A DNA stretch of 64,000 bases. Origin: Mesorhizobium sp. ORS 3324 (GTDB lineage Bacteria; Pseudomonadota; Alphaproteobacteria; Rhizobiales; Rhizobiaceae). Within the stretch, counting starts at the first letter, position 1, and every line of letters begins with the position of its first letter. Under the pieces are notes generated by a model, which had not been told where the DNA came from, made no database searches, and saw only the letters and a list, made by a program, of their open reading frames with translations. This document shows positions 45,701 to 53,517 of this stretch, piece by piece. The DNA lies in NCBI GenBank assembly GCA_000824825.2, contig LM655171.1, positions 117,691 through 181,690 on the forward strand, given 5' to 3'. Both the position numbers and the translations under genes were made by a program.

Positions 45701-46702
45701 GCGGACCCGGCGGCCGGCGTCCAGACCGGCACGGCGGGCGGCACGCTCGTCTTCGACAAGGTCAACGACACTTACACCATCACCCTGACCGATCCGCTAG
45801 AGGGCTTCAGCTTCGACGTTCTCCACACCGCGGAGCTCTTGTCCAAGCAGCCAACGAGCAACACGGGTCACCCGAAGATCGTGGTGGAAACGTTGCAGAA
45901 CGATGATCCGGCCACACCGGCTCACGATGGCTTCTATGTGCAGTTCACCGGCAATTCGATCAACAAAGCCAATCCGTTCAGCTTGACCCTCGACGGCGAG
46001 GGGAAATCCAACGACACCTCGTTCACCACTGGTATTGGTCATCACGAGTTGGTGAGCAACAACAATGAAACGTGGGTGTCTGCCACGCAGAGCACCAACG
46101 GTGTCGCCGGGGACACGATCCAGAGCGGCGAGTTGCTGACGTTGCGGTTCTTTAACAGCAACGTCGGTATCGCGACCGAGTTTACCGACCCGACGGCAAC
46201 GGCCAGCGCCGTGGCCATGAAGTTCGACGGCATCGGCAACAGCGAGGACCTCATGTTGATCCTCGACCTGACTGACGGCACCAACGAGATCACGCGGGCC
46301 ATCTACGTGCCGAACTCCGCCATCTTCAAGACCGGTCAGGTGCCGGCCCCGTACAACACCGAGTTCACGCTCGATAACAATGACGGCCTCGTGGTCATCG
46401 AGCAGAACGACTACAACACTGGCAGCGAGCACTACGTGATCCAGGGTATCCAGATCATGCAGTCGGGCAACGGGATCACCGGCACGGCGATCAGCCTGAA
46501 CGGGACAACCGGCTCTGGCGGCGCCAGCACGACGACAACCAACTTCGATCCCGTCGATACCGACGTGCTGAAGATCACGGACATCGGCTTCACCTCCACT
46601 GTGACCACGACGCCCGACGCGCACCTCGACTTCGGCGTCTCGGTGGCGGATGCGGACGGAGACGCAACTGCGATGCAGCACATCCTCGTCGACATCGCCT
46701 GA
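42746..46702 (+). CDS. Type I-secreted repeat protein (DUF5801 / T1SS-143-like)
   Basis: A 1318-residue acidic protein without a signal peptide, expected to leave the cell through the exporter encoded next. Three tandem repeats of 153-155 residues occur at about 415-876 (GTEPTLTVDETVL, SASLVF-like strands and TDKDGDHHSATLDIGQNL). They resemble T1SS-143/DUF5801 modules. RTX nonapeptides are absent, so calcium binding is by another means if at all. The C-terminus (DAHLDFGVSVADADGDATAM) has the usual hydrophobic/acidic tail of T1SS substrates. ATG 46 bases after the longest open start is preceded by CAGGGAGAG. It could be an adhesin or surface-layer protein. Confidence 0.82.
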   Translation: MALDITAQDIIIDETTGLQDDDINPAVAPYNTNTTLTYLLTLGTSIEVAFQSDFVVASASAGETINSIILTQNASGTPFSTTVGVNSGIKTVDGNYVWLFQDPTHPNVVIGVIGTSDASAAPAANGPLAFSFGLDSTSATHADLYLVQYVPLLNPDTTNPDDRIDLTDKVFASVSGTTTVGFSGANAAPGNHDFYIINSPDDASKQVLVTAFVGTTNATANVSTQGFGIANQSIDPTETLQIDFVTGGTLAAGTGSQIQYGSHLDNITQAGFTINQITPSNPNLRVDITIKAFDNTGNEKGSDFFDGTTTNAVDITSIKLTGQSGFASIITTDGDYATGSGTVHVSGLSGTGNAVTITGLDNVTTVDITTASQMDRLTITGVDSNEGCDVTEVHFTSSTPNAYTEQVGSFINFDDDGPSISTTGTEPTLTVDETVLTTNDTQGFAANFSSSFGADGAGQLTYALGITGTASGLVDTATNEAVVLSVTAGGVVEGRTSGTHDLVFTVSVDGSGNVTLDQIRAVVHSNTANDDDSTSLAADNLIQLTATVTDKDGDHKSATLDIGQNLNFKDDGPHISTSGTEPTLTVDETVLATNDTQSFAGAFTSGFGADGAGTLTYALGFTAGSTGLVDTATGEAVVLSLNGSVIEGHTSGTNDLVFTVSVDASGNVTLDQIRAVVHSNTANDDDSTSLAADNLIQLTATITDKDGDHHSATLDIGQNLNFKDDGPHISTTGTAPTLTVDETVLATNATQSFAANFSSGYGADGAGTLTYTLGFTAGSTGLVDTLTGQAVVLSLNGSVIEGHTSGTNDLVFTVSVDASGNVTLDQIRAVVHPTSDPDESTTLAAANLIQLTATITDKDGDHHSATLDIGQNLVFKDDGPTITVPFDGDQDATNGTGTHETLANAANASATGAFGYDIGADAHPAAFYDATHSDFVDQNTGLAGVQIGLTGTIVGGGGGNLLTSDVTLASESATSAAFNFSFTYDADPAAGVQTGTAGGTLVFDKVNDTYTITLTDPLEGFSFDVLHTAELLSKQPTSNTGHPKIVVETLQNDDPATPAHDGFYVQFTGNSINKANPFSLTLDGEGKSNDTSFTTGIGHHELVSNNNETWVSATQSTNGVAGDTIQSGELLTLRFFNSNVGIATEFTDPTATASAVAMKFDGIGNSEDLMLILDLTDGTNEITRAIYVPNSAIFKTGQVPAPYNTEFTLDNNDGLVVIEQNDYNTGSEHYVIQGIQIMQSGNGITGTAISLNGTTGSGGASTTTTNFDPVDTDVLKITDIGFTSTVTTTPDAHLDFGVSVADADGDATAMQHILVDIA
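43988..45373 (+). repeat. Three near-identical tandem coding repeats
   Basis: Units 43988-44452, 44453-44914 and 44915-45373 (155, 154 and 153 codons) begin with the same Asp-Asp-Gly-Pro block. Stretches of more than 100 bp are almost identical at the DNA level between the first two units, which marks recent duplication and gives substrate for recombination. Confidence 0.85.
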
Positions 46703-46712
46703 CACAGAACCA

Positions 46713-46738
46713 ACGGGGGCAGCCTCGGCTGCCCCCGT
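46713..46738 (+). terminator. Strong hairpin between cargo and exporter genes
   Basis: A perfect 11-bp stem ACGGGGGCAGC / GCTGCCCCCGT with a 4-nt loop, without a T-run. It probably attenuates transcription or protects the cargo mRNA so that cargo exceeds exporter. Confidence 0.7.
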
Positions 46739-46777
46739 ACTGACCTCAGTGAAGCATCGAAACGGGGGGTGTCCGTG

Positions 46778-48523
46778 ATGCAACCGAGACCGCAATTCCA
46801 GGAGGTGATGCATCTGGCGCGCCGTCAGGCGCCGGCCCTCCTCCTCTTCAGCCTGCTCGCCAATGTCCTGCTGCTCGCCAGCACCGTCTACATGTTGCAG
46901 ATCTACGACAGGGTGCTGTCCAGCGGCTCGATCGACACGCTGCTCTGGCTCACCCTCGCCGTCATCGGCGCCATCGCCGTCTACGGCATGCTGGAACACG
47001 CCCGCCGCATGATGCTGGGGCATATAAGCCAATGGCTGGACGACCAGCTCAGCGTACCGGTGATCGAGCGCACAATGGAGGCGCGCCTGGCCGGCAGCAA
47101 CCTCGAAGCCGGCCTGAAGGACGTAGGGGACCTGCGCAGCTTCATTGCCGGGGACGGCATCCTGACATTTCTCGATGCGCCATGGACGCCGGTCTTCCTG
47201 GCGTTCATGTGGTTTCTGCATCCGGCATTGGGCGTGGTCGGCCTCGCCGGCGCGGTGGTCCTGTTCTGCGGTGCGCTTGCCAATGATTTCTTCACCCGCC
47301 GCAAGAACCAGGAGGCGGCGGCGGGGCTGCGCCGCAGCCAGGCAGCCGTCGGCCAGTTCATCGACGGCGCCGAGACGTTGCGCTCGCTCGGCATGTCAGA
47401 GCCGGCGCTGCGGCGCTGGGAGCGGAACCAGCAGTCGCTGATGAACCTCCAGGCCCGGCTTTTGCAGCGCACCAACATCATCGGCAGCCTGTCGCGCTCG
47501 CTGCGGCTCGCCCTTCAGGTGGCCGTGCTGGGCCTCGGCGCCTATCTCGTCCTGCGCCGCGAACTGACGCCGGGCTCGATGATCGCGGCCTCCATCCTGC
47601 TCAGCCGCGCGCTGGCGCCGATAGAGCGCTCGATCGGCGCCTGGCGCAGTCTTGTCAGCGCGCGTGCCGCGCGCAGCAACCTGATCAAGCTTTTCGCCGA
47701 TACCGGGTCGATGCAGGCGGCCGGTGTCACCCTGCCCCGCCCGCAAGGCCGGCTGACGCTCGAGAACCTGCACTACCGCGCTCCGGGAACGTCGCAGGCG
47801 CTGCTGAACGCGATAGGCTTCGGCGTCGAGCCCGGCCAAACCTGCGGCGTGATCGGCTCGTCGGGCTCCGGCAAGACCACGCTCTGCCGTCTCATTGTCG
47901 GCGCGCTGCAGCCTTCGCTCGGCCATGTCAGGCTGGATGGAGCGGAGGTCTGGAACTGGCCTTCGGACCAGTTGGGCCAGCATGTCGGCTATCTGCCGCA
48001 ACAGATCGAATTGTTCCCCGGAACGATCGCCGAAAACATCGCGCGCCTGCACGACGTCGACAGCGAAGCGGTGATTGCCGCCGCGCAGCTCGCCGGCATT
48101 CACGAAATGATCCTGCGGCTGCCGAACGGCTATCGCACCGAGGTCGGGCCGCATGGGGCCAGGATCTCGCGCGGCCAGCGCCAGCGCATCGCGCTTGCCC
48201 GGGCGCTGTTCGGCGATCCGCCGCTGGTCGTTCTCGACGAACCGAACACCGGCCTCGACGGCGAAGGAGAAGTGGCGCTGTTCAACGTGCTCCAGCGACT
48301 GAAGGAGCGGGGCCGCACGGTAATTGTCGTCAGCCATCAGACCAATCTTCTGCGCACGGCCGATCATATCGTCCTTCTCCGTGACGGATCCGTCTTGATG
48401 TACGGCACGCGCGACGAGGTGCTCTCCTCGCTGGGAGGTCAGCCCAGGCGCATCCCGGTGCCGGCGGCCGTGCAGGACAAAATCGCCGCCATTGCACCGG
48501 CAAACCTGAAGGTAGCGGAGTGA
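46778..48523 (+). CDS. Type I secretion ABC permease/ATPase
   Basis: A 581-residue PrtD/HlyB-type exporter without a peptidase domain. N-terminal membrane helices (LLLFSLLANVLLLASTVYML, TLLWLTLAVIGAIAVYGML) are followed by the ATPase: Walker A GSSGSGKTT (near residue 360), signature ISRGQRQRIALARAL and Walker B LVVLDEPNTGLD. The ATG at 46778 is preceded by GGGGGG; GTG at 46769 is an alternative. It exports the repeat protein encoded upstream, with the HlyD-type protein and an outer-membrane channel not in this window. Confidence 0.93.
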   Translation: MQPRPQFQEVMHLARRQAPALLLFSLLANVLLLASTVYMLQIYDRVLSSGSIDTLLWLTLAVIGAIAVYGMLEHARRMMLGHISQWLDDQLSVPVIERTMEARLAGSNLEAGLKDVGDLRSFIAGDGILTFLDAPWTPVFLAFMWFLHPALGVVGLAGAVVLFCGALANDFFTRRKNQEAAAGLRRSQAAVGQFIDGAETLRSLGMSEPALRRWERNQQSLMNLQARLLQRTNIIGSLSRSLRLALQVAVLGLGAYLVLRRELTPGSMIAASILLSRALAPIERSIGAWRSLVSARAARSNLIKLFADTGSMQAAGVTLPRPQGRLTLENLHYRAPGTSQALLNAIGFGVEPGQTCGVIGSSGSGKTTLCRLIVGALQPSLGHVRLDGAEVWNWPSDQLGQHVGYLPQQIELFPGTIAENIARLHDVDSEAVIAAAQLAGIHEMILRLPNGYRTEVGPHGARISRGQRQRIALARALFGDPPLVVLDEPNTGLDGEGEVALFNVLQRLKERGRTVIVVSHQTNLLRTADHIVLLRDGSVLMYGTRDEVLSSLGGQPRRIPVPAAVQDKIAAIAPANLKVAE

Positions 48524-48526
48524 GCC

Positions 48527-50053
48527 ATGGACGACCGGTTTGGCAACTTCTCAACGATGCTGGATCGCCTGGTGGACGACCTGCGCGAGCAGGGCGACAG
48601 GTTGGCCGCTTCAGTCGGCGATCTAATCACAGCGGCATCGACCTGGTTCGACGGGGTGAACCAGCCGACGCGTATTACCATGATCGCGGCTGCCGGCGTG
48701 CTTGCACTGCTGCTGGTCTCACGGCTGGTTCGCCGGCGGTCGCCTGCCCTGCAAGCCAGCAGGCGTGACCTCAAGCAGCGGACGCGGCCCGCGCGCGTGC
48801 TTGGCTACGTCTCGTCGATCGTCTTCGTCGGCGGTGTCGCCGCATGGTCCTGCGTCGCCCTGCTGGCCAGCGCCGTCGTCGCCAACGGTGTGGTCAGTCC
48901 GGAAGGCTACCGCAAGACCGTCCAGCATCTGGAGGGCGGCATCATCGGGACGATCCATGTGAAGGAAGGCGACAAGGTCAGCGCCGGCCAGGTGCTGATC
49001 AGCCTGAAGACAACCGAGGCCCAAGGCCGCTACGATGAGTTGCAAGGCCACTATATCCGCCTGCTGGCGACCGAGGCGCGCCTGGTCGCGGAGCTTGCCG
49101 GCCAGGACCGGATCACCTTCCCCAAGGAGCTGACGTCGATCGACAGCGAGATCGCGCGAAAAGTGGTCGCGGAAGAGCAGGCGCTGCTCGACAGCCGCCT
49201 GGCAACCCGTGAGGGGCGCACGCAGATCCTCAACAAGCGGATCGCGCAGATAGAAGAGCAAAGCATAGGATCAAGGGAGGTGATGGCCGCCGAGGCGGAT
49301 CAGCTCAAGCTGATCGATCAAGAGATCGCTTCCGCCCAGGAGCTCTACAACAAGGGGCTGGAACGCCTGCCCCGGATACTGGCGCTGCAGCGCTCCGAGG
49401 CCGATATCCGCGCCAATCAAGCATCGAACCGGGCGCAGGTGGCGCACAACGACCAGCAGATCGGCGAGACCCAATTCCAGCTCCTCAACCTGCGCCAGCA
49501 GGACAGCGAGACCGCCAATGAGGACCTTGCCAAGGTGCGCACCGACCTCGCCGAACTGCGCAGCCAATTGCCCTCGCGCCAGGACGTTCTGGCCAGGACC
49601 GACATTGTCGCGCCGATCGCCGGAACGGTGATGAACCTGCGCGTGACGACCGAAACGGGTGTGATCTCCAGCGGCCAGCCGCTTCTCGACATCGTACCCA
49701 ACGAGCCCAATCTGATCATCGATTCACGCATCAAGCCGACGGATATCGACGTGGTGCATCCGGACATGCCCGCCCGCGTGGTGCTGACGGCCTATCCGAG
49801 CAGGCATCTGCCGCAGATCCATGGCCTGCTCACCTCGGTGTCGGCCGACCGGCTGACCGACGAGAAAACCGGCGAGCCCTATTTCCTCGCCAAGGTCAAG
49901 GTCGACGCGGCCGATCTCGGAGAACTGCATGACGTCCATCTGTCGCCCGGCATGCCGGCGGAGGTCATGATCCTGACCGGCGAACATACCTTGCTCGATT
50001 ACATGCTGGCCCCGGTCCAGGCCTCCCTCACCCGCTCTTTCAGGGAGAATTGA
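48527..50053 (+). CDS. HlyD-family membrane fusion protein of type I secretion
   Basis: A 508-residue periplasmic adaptor. One membrane segment lies near residues 95-125 (VLGYVSSIVFVGGVAAWSC) after an unusual N-terminal extension that carries its own hydrophobic stretch (MIAAAGVLALLLVSRLV). The lipoyl-like QHLEGGIIGTIHVKEGDKVS follows, then a long coiled coil and the C-terminal barrel (IVAPIAGTVMNLRV, LSPGMPAEVMI). It begins 3 bp after the ABC gene and links it to the outer-membrane channel. Confidence 0.92.
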   Translation: MDDRFGNFSTMLDRLVDDLREQGDRLAASVGDLITAASTWFDGVNQPTRITMIAAAGVLALLLVSRLVRRRSPALQASRRDLKQRTRPARVLGYVSSIVFVGGVAAWSCVALLASAVVANGVVSPEGYRKTVQHLEGGIIGTIHVKEGDKVSAGQVLISLKTTEAQGRYDELQGHYIRLLATEARLVAELAGQDRITFPKELTSIDSEIARKVVAEEQALLDSRLATREGRTQILNKRIAQIEEQSIGSREVMAAEADQLKLIDQEIASAQELYNKGLERLPRILALQRSEADIRANQASNRAQVAHNDQQIGETQFQLLNLRQQDSETANEDLAKVRTDLAELRSQLPSRQDVLARTDIVAPIAGTVMNLRVTTETGVISSGQPLLDIVPNEPNLIIDSRIKPTDIDVVHPDMPARVVLTAYPSRHLPQIHGLLTSVSADRLTDEKTGEPYFLAKVKVDAADLGELHDVHLSPGMPAEVMILTGEHTLLDYMLAPVQASLTRSFREN

Positions 50054-50149
50054 AACAATACAAACAGATACGTCGGTGTAGGGACCACGTCTTGCAATCG
50101 TGTTTGTTGCGATGCAGCCAAGGCCCGCAAATAGGACTGTCCTTGCGAC

Positions 50150-50280
50150 TCGCAGACATTGTCCATCGACATGCTGCCCAGAGGCAGCGCTGTGTTGTCG
50201 TCGAGCCGCCAACTGATGCGGGCAAAGCCAGTAAAAGTTTTTCCGCGCTTCTGCCGAATCATTCCTGGCGTGTCCAAGTC
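50150..50280 (-). pseudogene. DUF982 remnant
   Basis: On the reverse strand this stretch encodes GFARISWRLDDNTALPLGSM and SMDN, closely matching the C-terminus of the DUF982 protein at 52918-53223 (GFARITRLLDDDMALPLGGM and SMDN). The N-terminal two thirds of that protein are not present. DNA identity is visible over about 90 bp. It sits in the 344-bp gap between the HlyD gene and the flotillin-like gene and is evidently a decayed or truncated copy. Confidence 0.7.
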
Positions 50281-50397
50281 CGTCGCGAAGGTCGCTACGT
50301 CAGCGACCTTCCTGTGCCGAGACGACGCACGGCGCTGGGCAACCGAGGCCGTTTCGGCAGAGCGCAAATTGGGCCGGTACAACCGGCCCATCCTCAA

Positions 50398-52407
50398 TCA
50401 TTCCTCCTCAACGGGTGCCGGGATCTCATCCGGCAGGTTTTGCCGTCCAACCCGGTCGGCAACGAGCATCGAAAGCATCATCTCGACAAGGCCATTGGCG
50501 GCCCCCTTCTCGCCACTGGTAGCGCCGATCTGGATCTGCGGCACGAGCGGTAGCCTGCCATTCTCGATCGCCTCGGCGAAGCGAATGAGAACCTGCGAGT
50601 TGAGCTGATAGTCCGGGCCGCCGAAGGCCGCGACCTTCTTCTCGGTGGCCTCGGCCTCCGCCAGACCGATGGCGCGCACCTTCTCGGCATCCGCAAAGCC
50701 GGTCGCCTTGATGCGTTCGGCATCGGCAAGCGCGATAGCCTTGATCATGTCGGCCTCGCCCTGGCCGGAGAGGCGCACCTTCTCGGCCTCTGCCTTGGCG
50801 GTGACCTGAATGGTTTCCGCCTCCTGGCGGGTGCGGGCGAGTTGCGCCTTGCCCTCGTTCTCACTGATCTCGATGGTAAGTGCCGACGTCGTGATCTTGG
50901 CTTGCTGTTCGGCGAGCGCCTGCTTCTCACGCAACGTACGTTCCTGAATGGCCGCCCTCTCCTGCAATTTATAAGTCTCGACCTTTTCGACTGCAATCTG
51001 ACGCTCGCGCAACTGGATCAGGATCTGCTCTATGCTGTTCTGGCCATTAGCGGCACGGGGCGTACCAATCAACACTTCCTGCAGCTCGAGACTGTAGGAA
51101 TTGAATTTTTCGCGCATCTCCTCGCTCGATTTGCGCTGGATATCGCTACGCTCCTGCAAAAGCTGGATCAGCGTCTTTGTCTGGGCGATATTCTTGAAAT
51201 ACGCAGAAACCATCGGATCGAGCGTCTGTTCGACCAGCCGCTTGATGTCCCCGAAACGCTGCACCACGAGCGGCGCCTTCATATAGTCGATATGCACGAC
51301 GACGGAGAGTGGCAGCACAGGCTCGAACGCATCCTTGGTGATCAACGACACTTCAGACAGGTTTTCGTCCAGCCTGTGTTCGCCAAACTGCTCCTTCGTC
51401 CATTTGAGGACGAAGTTGGTGGTCGGCACGGTGATGATATTGCCGGCATAGGTATTGAACACATACTTGCCCGGCAGTAGAGGCGTCGACCAGACACCGC
51501 GTGCGCCGATTTCGACCAACTCGCCGTGACGGTATGCCTGCCCGGATATATCCGTGCCGTGGCGACCGTTATAGGAGACGACGACACCCACCGTGCCAAC
51601 GTCAATGATCGTCTTCTCGACCAGTTCGACGGTCGCGAAAATGCGATTGAGGAAGTAGCTACCGTCGGCCAGCACCTGCAACTGCCGGCCACGGTAGCCA
51701 CCGGCATTGAGAAACTTCTCCGGGTCCTGAAAATTGTTGTGGAAGTTCGGGTCGTTCGGATCGTTGGCAACGGTCGGTGCGATGATCTCGCCGTCCGGTA
51801 GGGCCGGACCGTCATGGATGGTGACGATACCGATCATGTCGTCAGCATTATGGATGACGACTGGCTCAAAGCCGCCCCGCTCCGAGATCATGCTGGACAT
51901 ATTGGCAAAAAGGTTCTGTTCCGACGAGCTCAGATTGACGGCGTAGATCGACTGGGCGGTGAGCACGACGAATTGTGCGAGATTGATGGCATAGGTGCCT
52001 TCGCGCAAGATCTTGCGTTGCGGTCCTTTCTGTCCGCCTTTTTCAAGAAAGCCGCGCACGTCCTGGAAATCATCGGCGTCGGTATTGGAAGCAAGTGTCT
52101 GCGTCGGAGGCAGCGGCTTGCCATCACGGGCAAAGACATAGCCGATCTGACCCTGCGGGATGGTGACAAGATTGGCCCGATGCATCGAATATTGGAACGG
52201 CATGAAGAAATGCAGGCCACCGCGCACGACTTCCGGCTGGTAGCCTGCCTCACGGTTGAGCGCTATGAAGCCATTGCTAACGGAGCCGCGAAAACTCCAT
52301 AGTTTTTCCAAGATGCCGAGCCTGTCGTTTGGGATGTAGCGGACCACGCCGCTCCACCAGAACAGGATTGCCAGCACGGTGACGAGCACGGCTACCTCGA
52401 TCGCCAT
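50398..52407 (-). CDS. Flotillin/SPFH-domain membrane protein
   Basis: A 669-residue protein with one N-terminal membrane segment (VAVLVTVLAILFWWSGVV, about 5-22), an SPFH-like region (VGVVVSYNGRHGTDISGQAY, TTNFVLKWTKEQFG), then a long Ala/Glu-rich coiled coil (about 490-620, QEAETIQVTAKAEAEKVRLS) as in flotillins. A large insertion (about 115-260) enlarges the first part. It would scaffold membrane microdomains. It is flanked by a DUF982 gene upstream and a DUF982 remnant downstream in the same orientation. Confidence 0.88.
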   Translation of the reverse strand: MAIEVAVLVTVLAILFWWSGVVRYIPNDRLGILEKLWSFRGSVSNGFIALNREAGYQPEVVRGGLHFFMPFQYSMHRANLVTIPQGQIGYVFARDGKPLPPTQTLASNTDADDFQDVRGFLEKGGQKGPQRKILREGTYAINLAQFVVLTAQSIYAVNLSSSEQNLFANMSSMISERGGFEPVVIHNADDMIGIVTIHDGPALPDGEIIAPTVANDPNDPNFHNNFQDPEKFLNAGGYRGRQLQVLADGSYFLNRIFATVELVEKTIIDVGTVGVVVSYNGRHGTDISGQAYRHGELVEIGARGVWSTPLLPGKYVFNTYAGNIITVPTTNFVLKWTKEQFGEHRLDENLSEVSLITKDAFEPVLPLSVVVHIDYMKAPLVVQRFGDIKRLVEQTLDPMVSAYFKNIAQTKTLIQLLQERSDIQRKSSEEMREKFNSYSLELQEVLIGTPRAANGQNSIEQILIQLRERQIAVEKVETYKLQERAAIQERTLREKQALAEQQAKITTSALTIEISENEGKAQLARTRQEAETIQVTAKAEAEKVRLSGQGEADMIKAIALADAERIKATGFADAEKVRAIGLAEAEATEKKVAAFGGPDYQLNSQVLIRFAEAIENGRLPLVPQIQIGATSGEKGAANGLVEMMLSMLVADRVGRQNLPDEIPAPVEEE

Positions 52408-52917
52408 CCATTTTATCGGCCGAGATATTGCAGGGCTTCCATCTCTTCTCTCCTATGGGGCGCACGGGTTCGTTCACCCGACCGCCACCCGGTTGGTGTT
52501 GATTGATGAAGCGGGGAATTTGGGCGCCGACACGCTCGACACACTAAGAGCGTATCGAACGTTTGGGCTGCTCATTGTTTGGAAGAATGACCGCGCGTCC
52601 CCAAGTCCCCGGTGAGGGGTGGCGTGGCCGTGAGAGATCTCACATCGGTGTTGCCTTGATAGACATGACGACAATGAAGTAGGAATCGCGCCTACAAGTT
52701 TAAAGATATTCCGTGCGGAAATCTAATAAGTATTTCCGACACTTTCACTATTTCGAATAGCGTGATGGATGGCTTTTAGAAATGGGCAAGAGTGCGAAAT
52801 GGCGCTCTTGACGGGTTGGAACCGTCGGCCCCGGTCCGGCCCGACACGACGTCAGACAATGCGACCGGTGCCGCGCCATCGCAGGCGCAGCACTTTGATT
52901 TCACGAACGTTTTTCGC
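52408..52917. other. Intergenic region upstream of flotillin-like gene
   Basis: A 510-bp gap between the DUF982 stop and the flotillin start, with no supportable gene. AT-rich DNA at about 52690-52770 may hold the flotillin promoter. I see no repeat. Confidence 0.45.
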
Positions 52918-53223
52918 CTAGCGCCTCAAGGCGTGGACATTATCCATGGACATGCCGCCCAGAGGCAGCGCCATGTCGTCGTCGAGCAGCCGGGTGATTC
53001 GGGCAAAGCCGACGAAGGCCTTTCTCGCTTCCTCGGCCGACATCTTGCCCGCCATCGCTGCCGAACAGCAATTCAGGGCGCACTGATAAACCGGGCCGCG
53101 TCTTCCCGTAGGCCACTTCCGCAGGAACACCATCGCTTCGGAGACGCTATCGACTTCCTCCAAGGGATATCCCTGCCCACGCGCGATCCGCACTGGGGTA
53201 AAGAAATGCAAGCGATCCATCAT
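52918..53223 (-). CDS. DUF982 domain protein
   Basis: A 101-residue protein of the DUF982 family, common in rhizobia and of unknown function. Characteristic parts are TPVRIARGQGYPLEEVDSVS, EAMVFLRKWPTGRRGPVYQ and KAFVGFARITRLLDDD. Two ATGs (53223, 53220) follow a GGAGG-like site. A truncated copy is at 50150-50280. Confidence 0.85.
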   Translation of the reverse strand: MMDRLHFFTPVRIARGQGYPLEEVDSVSEAMVFLRKWPTGRRGPVYQCALNCCSAAMAGKMSAEEARKAFVGFARITRLLDDDMALPLGGMSMDNVHALRR

Positions 53224-53460
53224 TTTCCTCCCGGTTCGGCCGCATTGCGGTCGAACCGGCATAAACGCATATCCTGTGGATTAGTTCCAAACAAATTTGT
53301 TTGCCGCTTGAAAATTTTGGAACCGCCTGTCTGCGGCGAAACGGGCCGCGCCGACTCAGCTAGATGCAGGCTCAAATCCGGCGATAAGCGCGATTCTCAT
53401 TGAATGTCTTTAAGGCGAAAGCCGGCAAATGGGTTTCTTGCCGGTTCCTCGGCGTCAGGC

Positions 53461-53477
53461 TTAACCTCGCTGGTTAA
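53461..53477. promoter_or_regulatory. Palindrome upstream of NCS1 transporter
   Basis: TTAACC TCGCT GGTTAA is a perfect 6-bp inverted repeat with a 5-nt spacer, 41 bp before the transporter start. It is a candidate operator. Confidence 0.45.
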
Positions 53478-53517
53478 CGCGTGAGGGCGCGTTTTGCAAA
53501 AAAGGGGAACACTTGCA

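Noticed and set aside
42746..46702. Calcium-binding RTX toxin
   Set aside because: No GGxGxDxxx nonapeptide runs are present; GADGAG in the repeats is not such a motif. The protein is better called a T1SS-143/DUF5801-like adhesin-type cargo.
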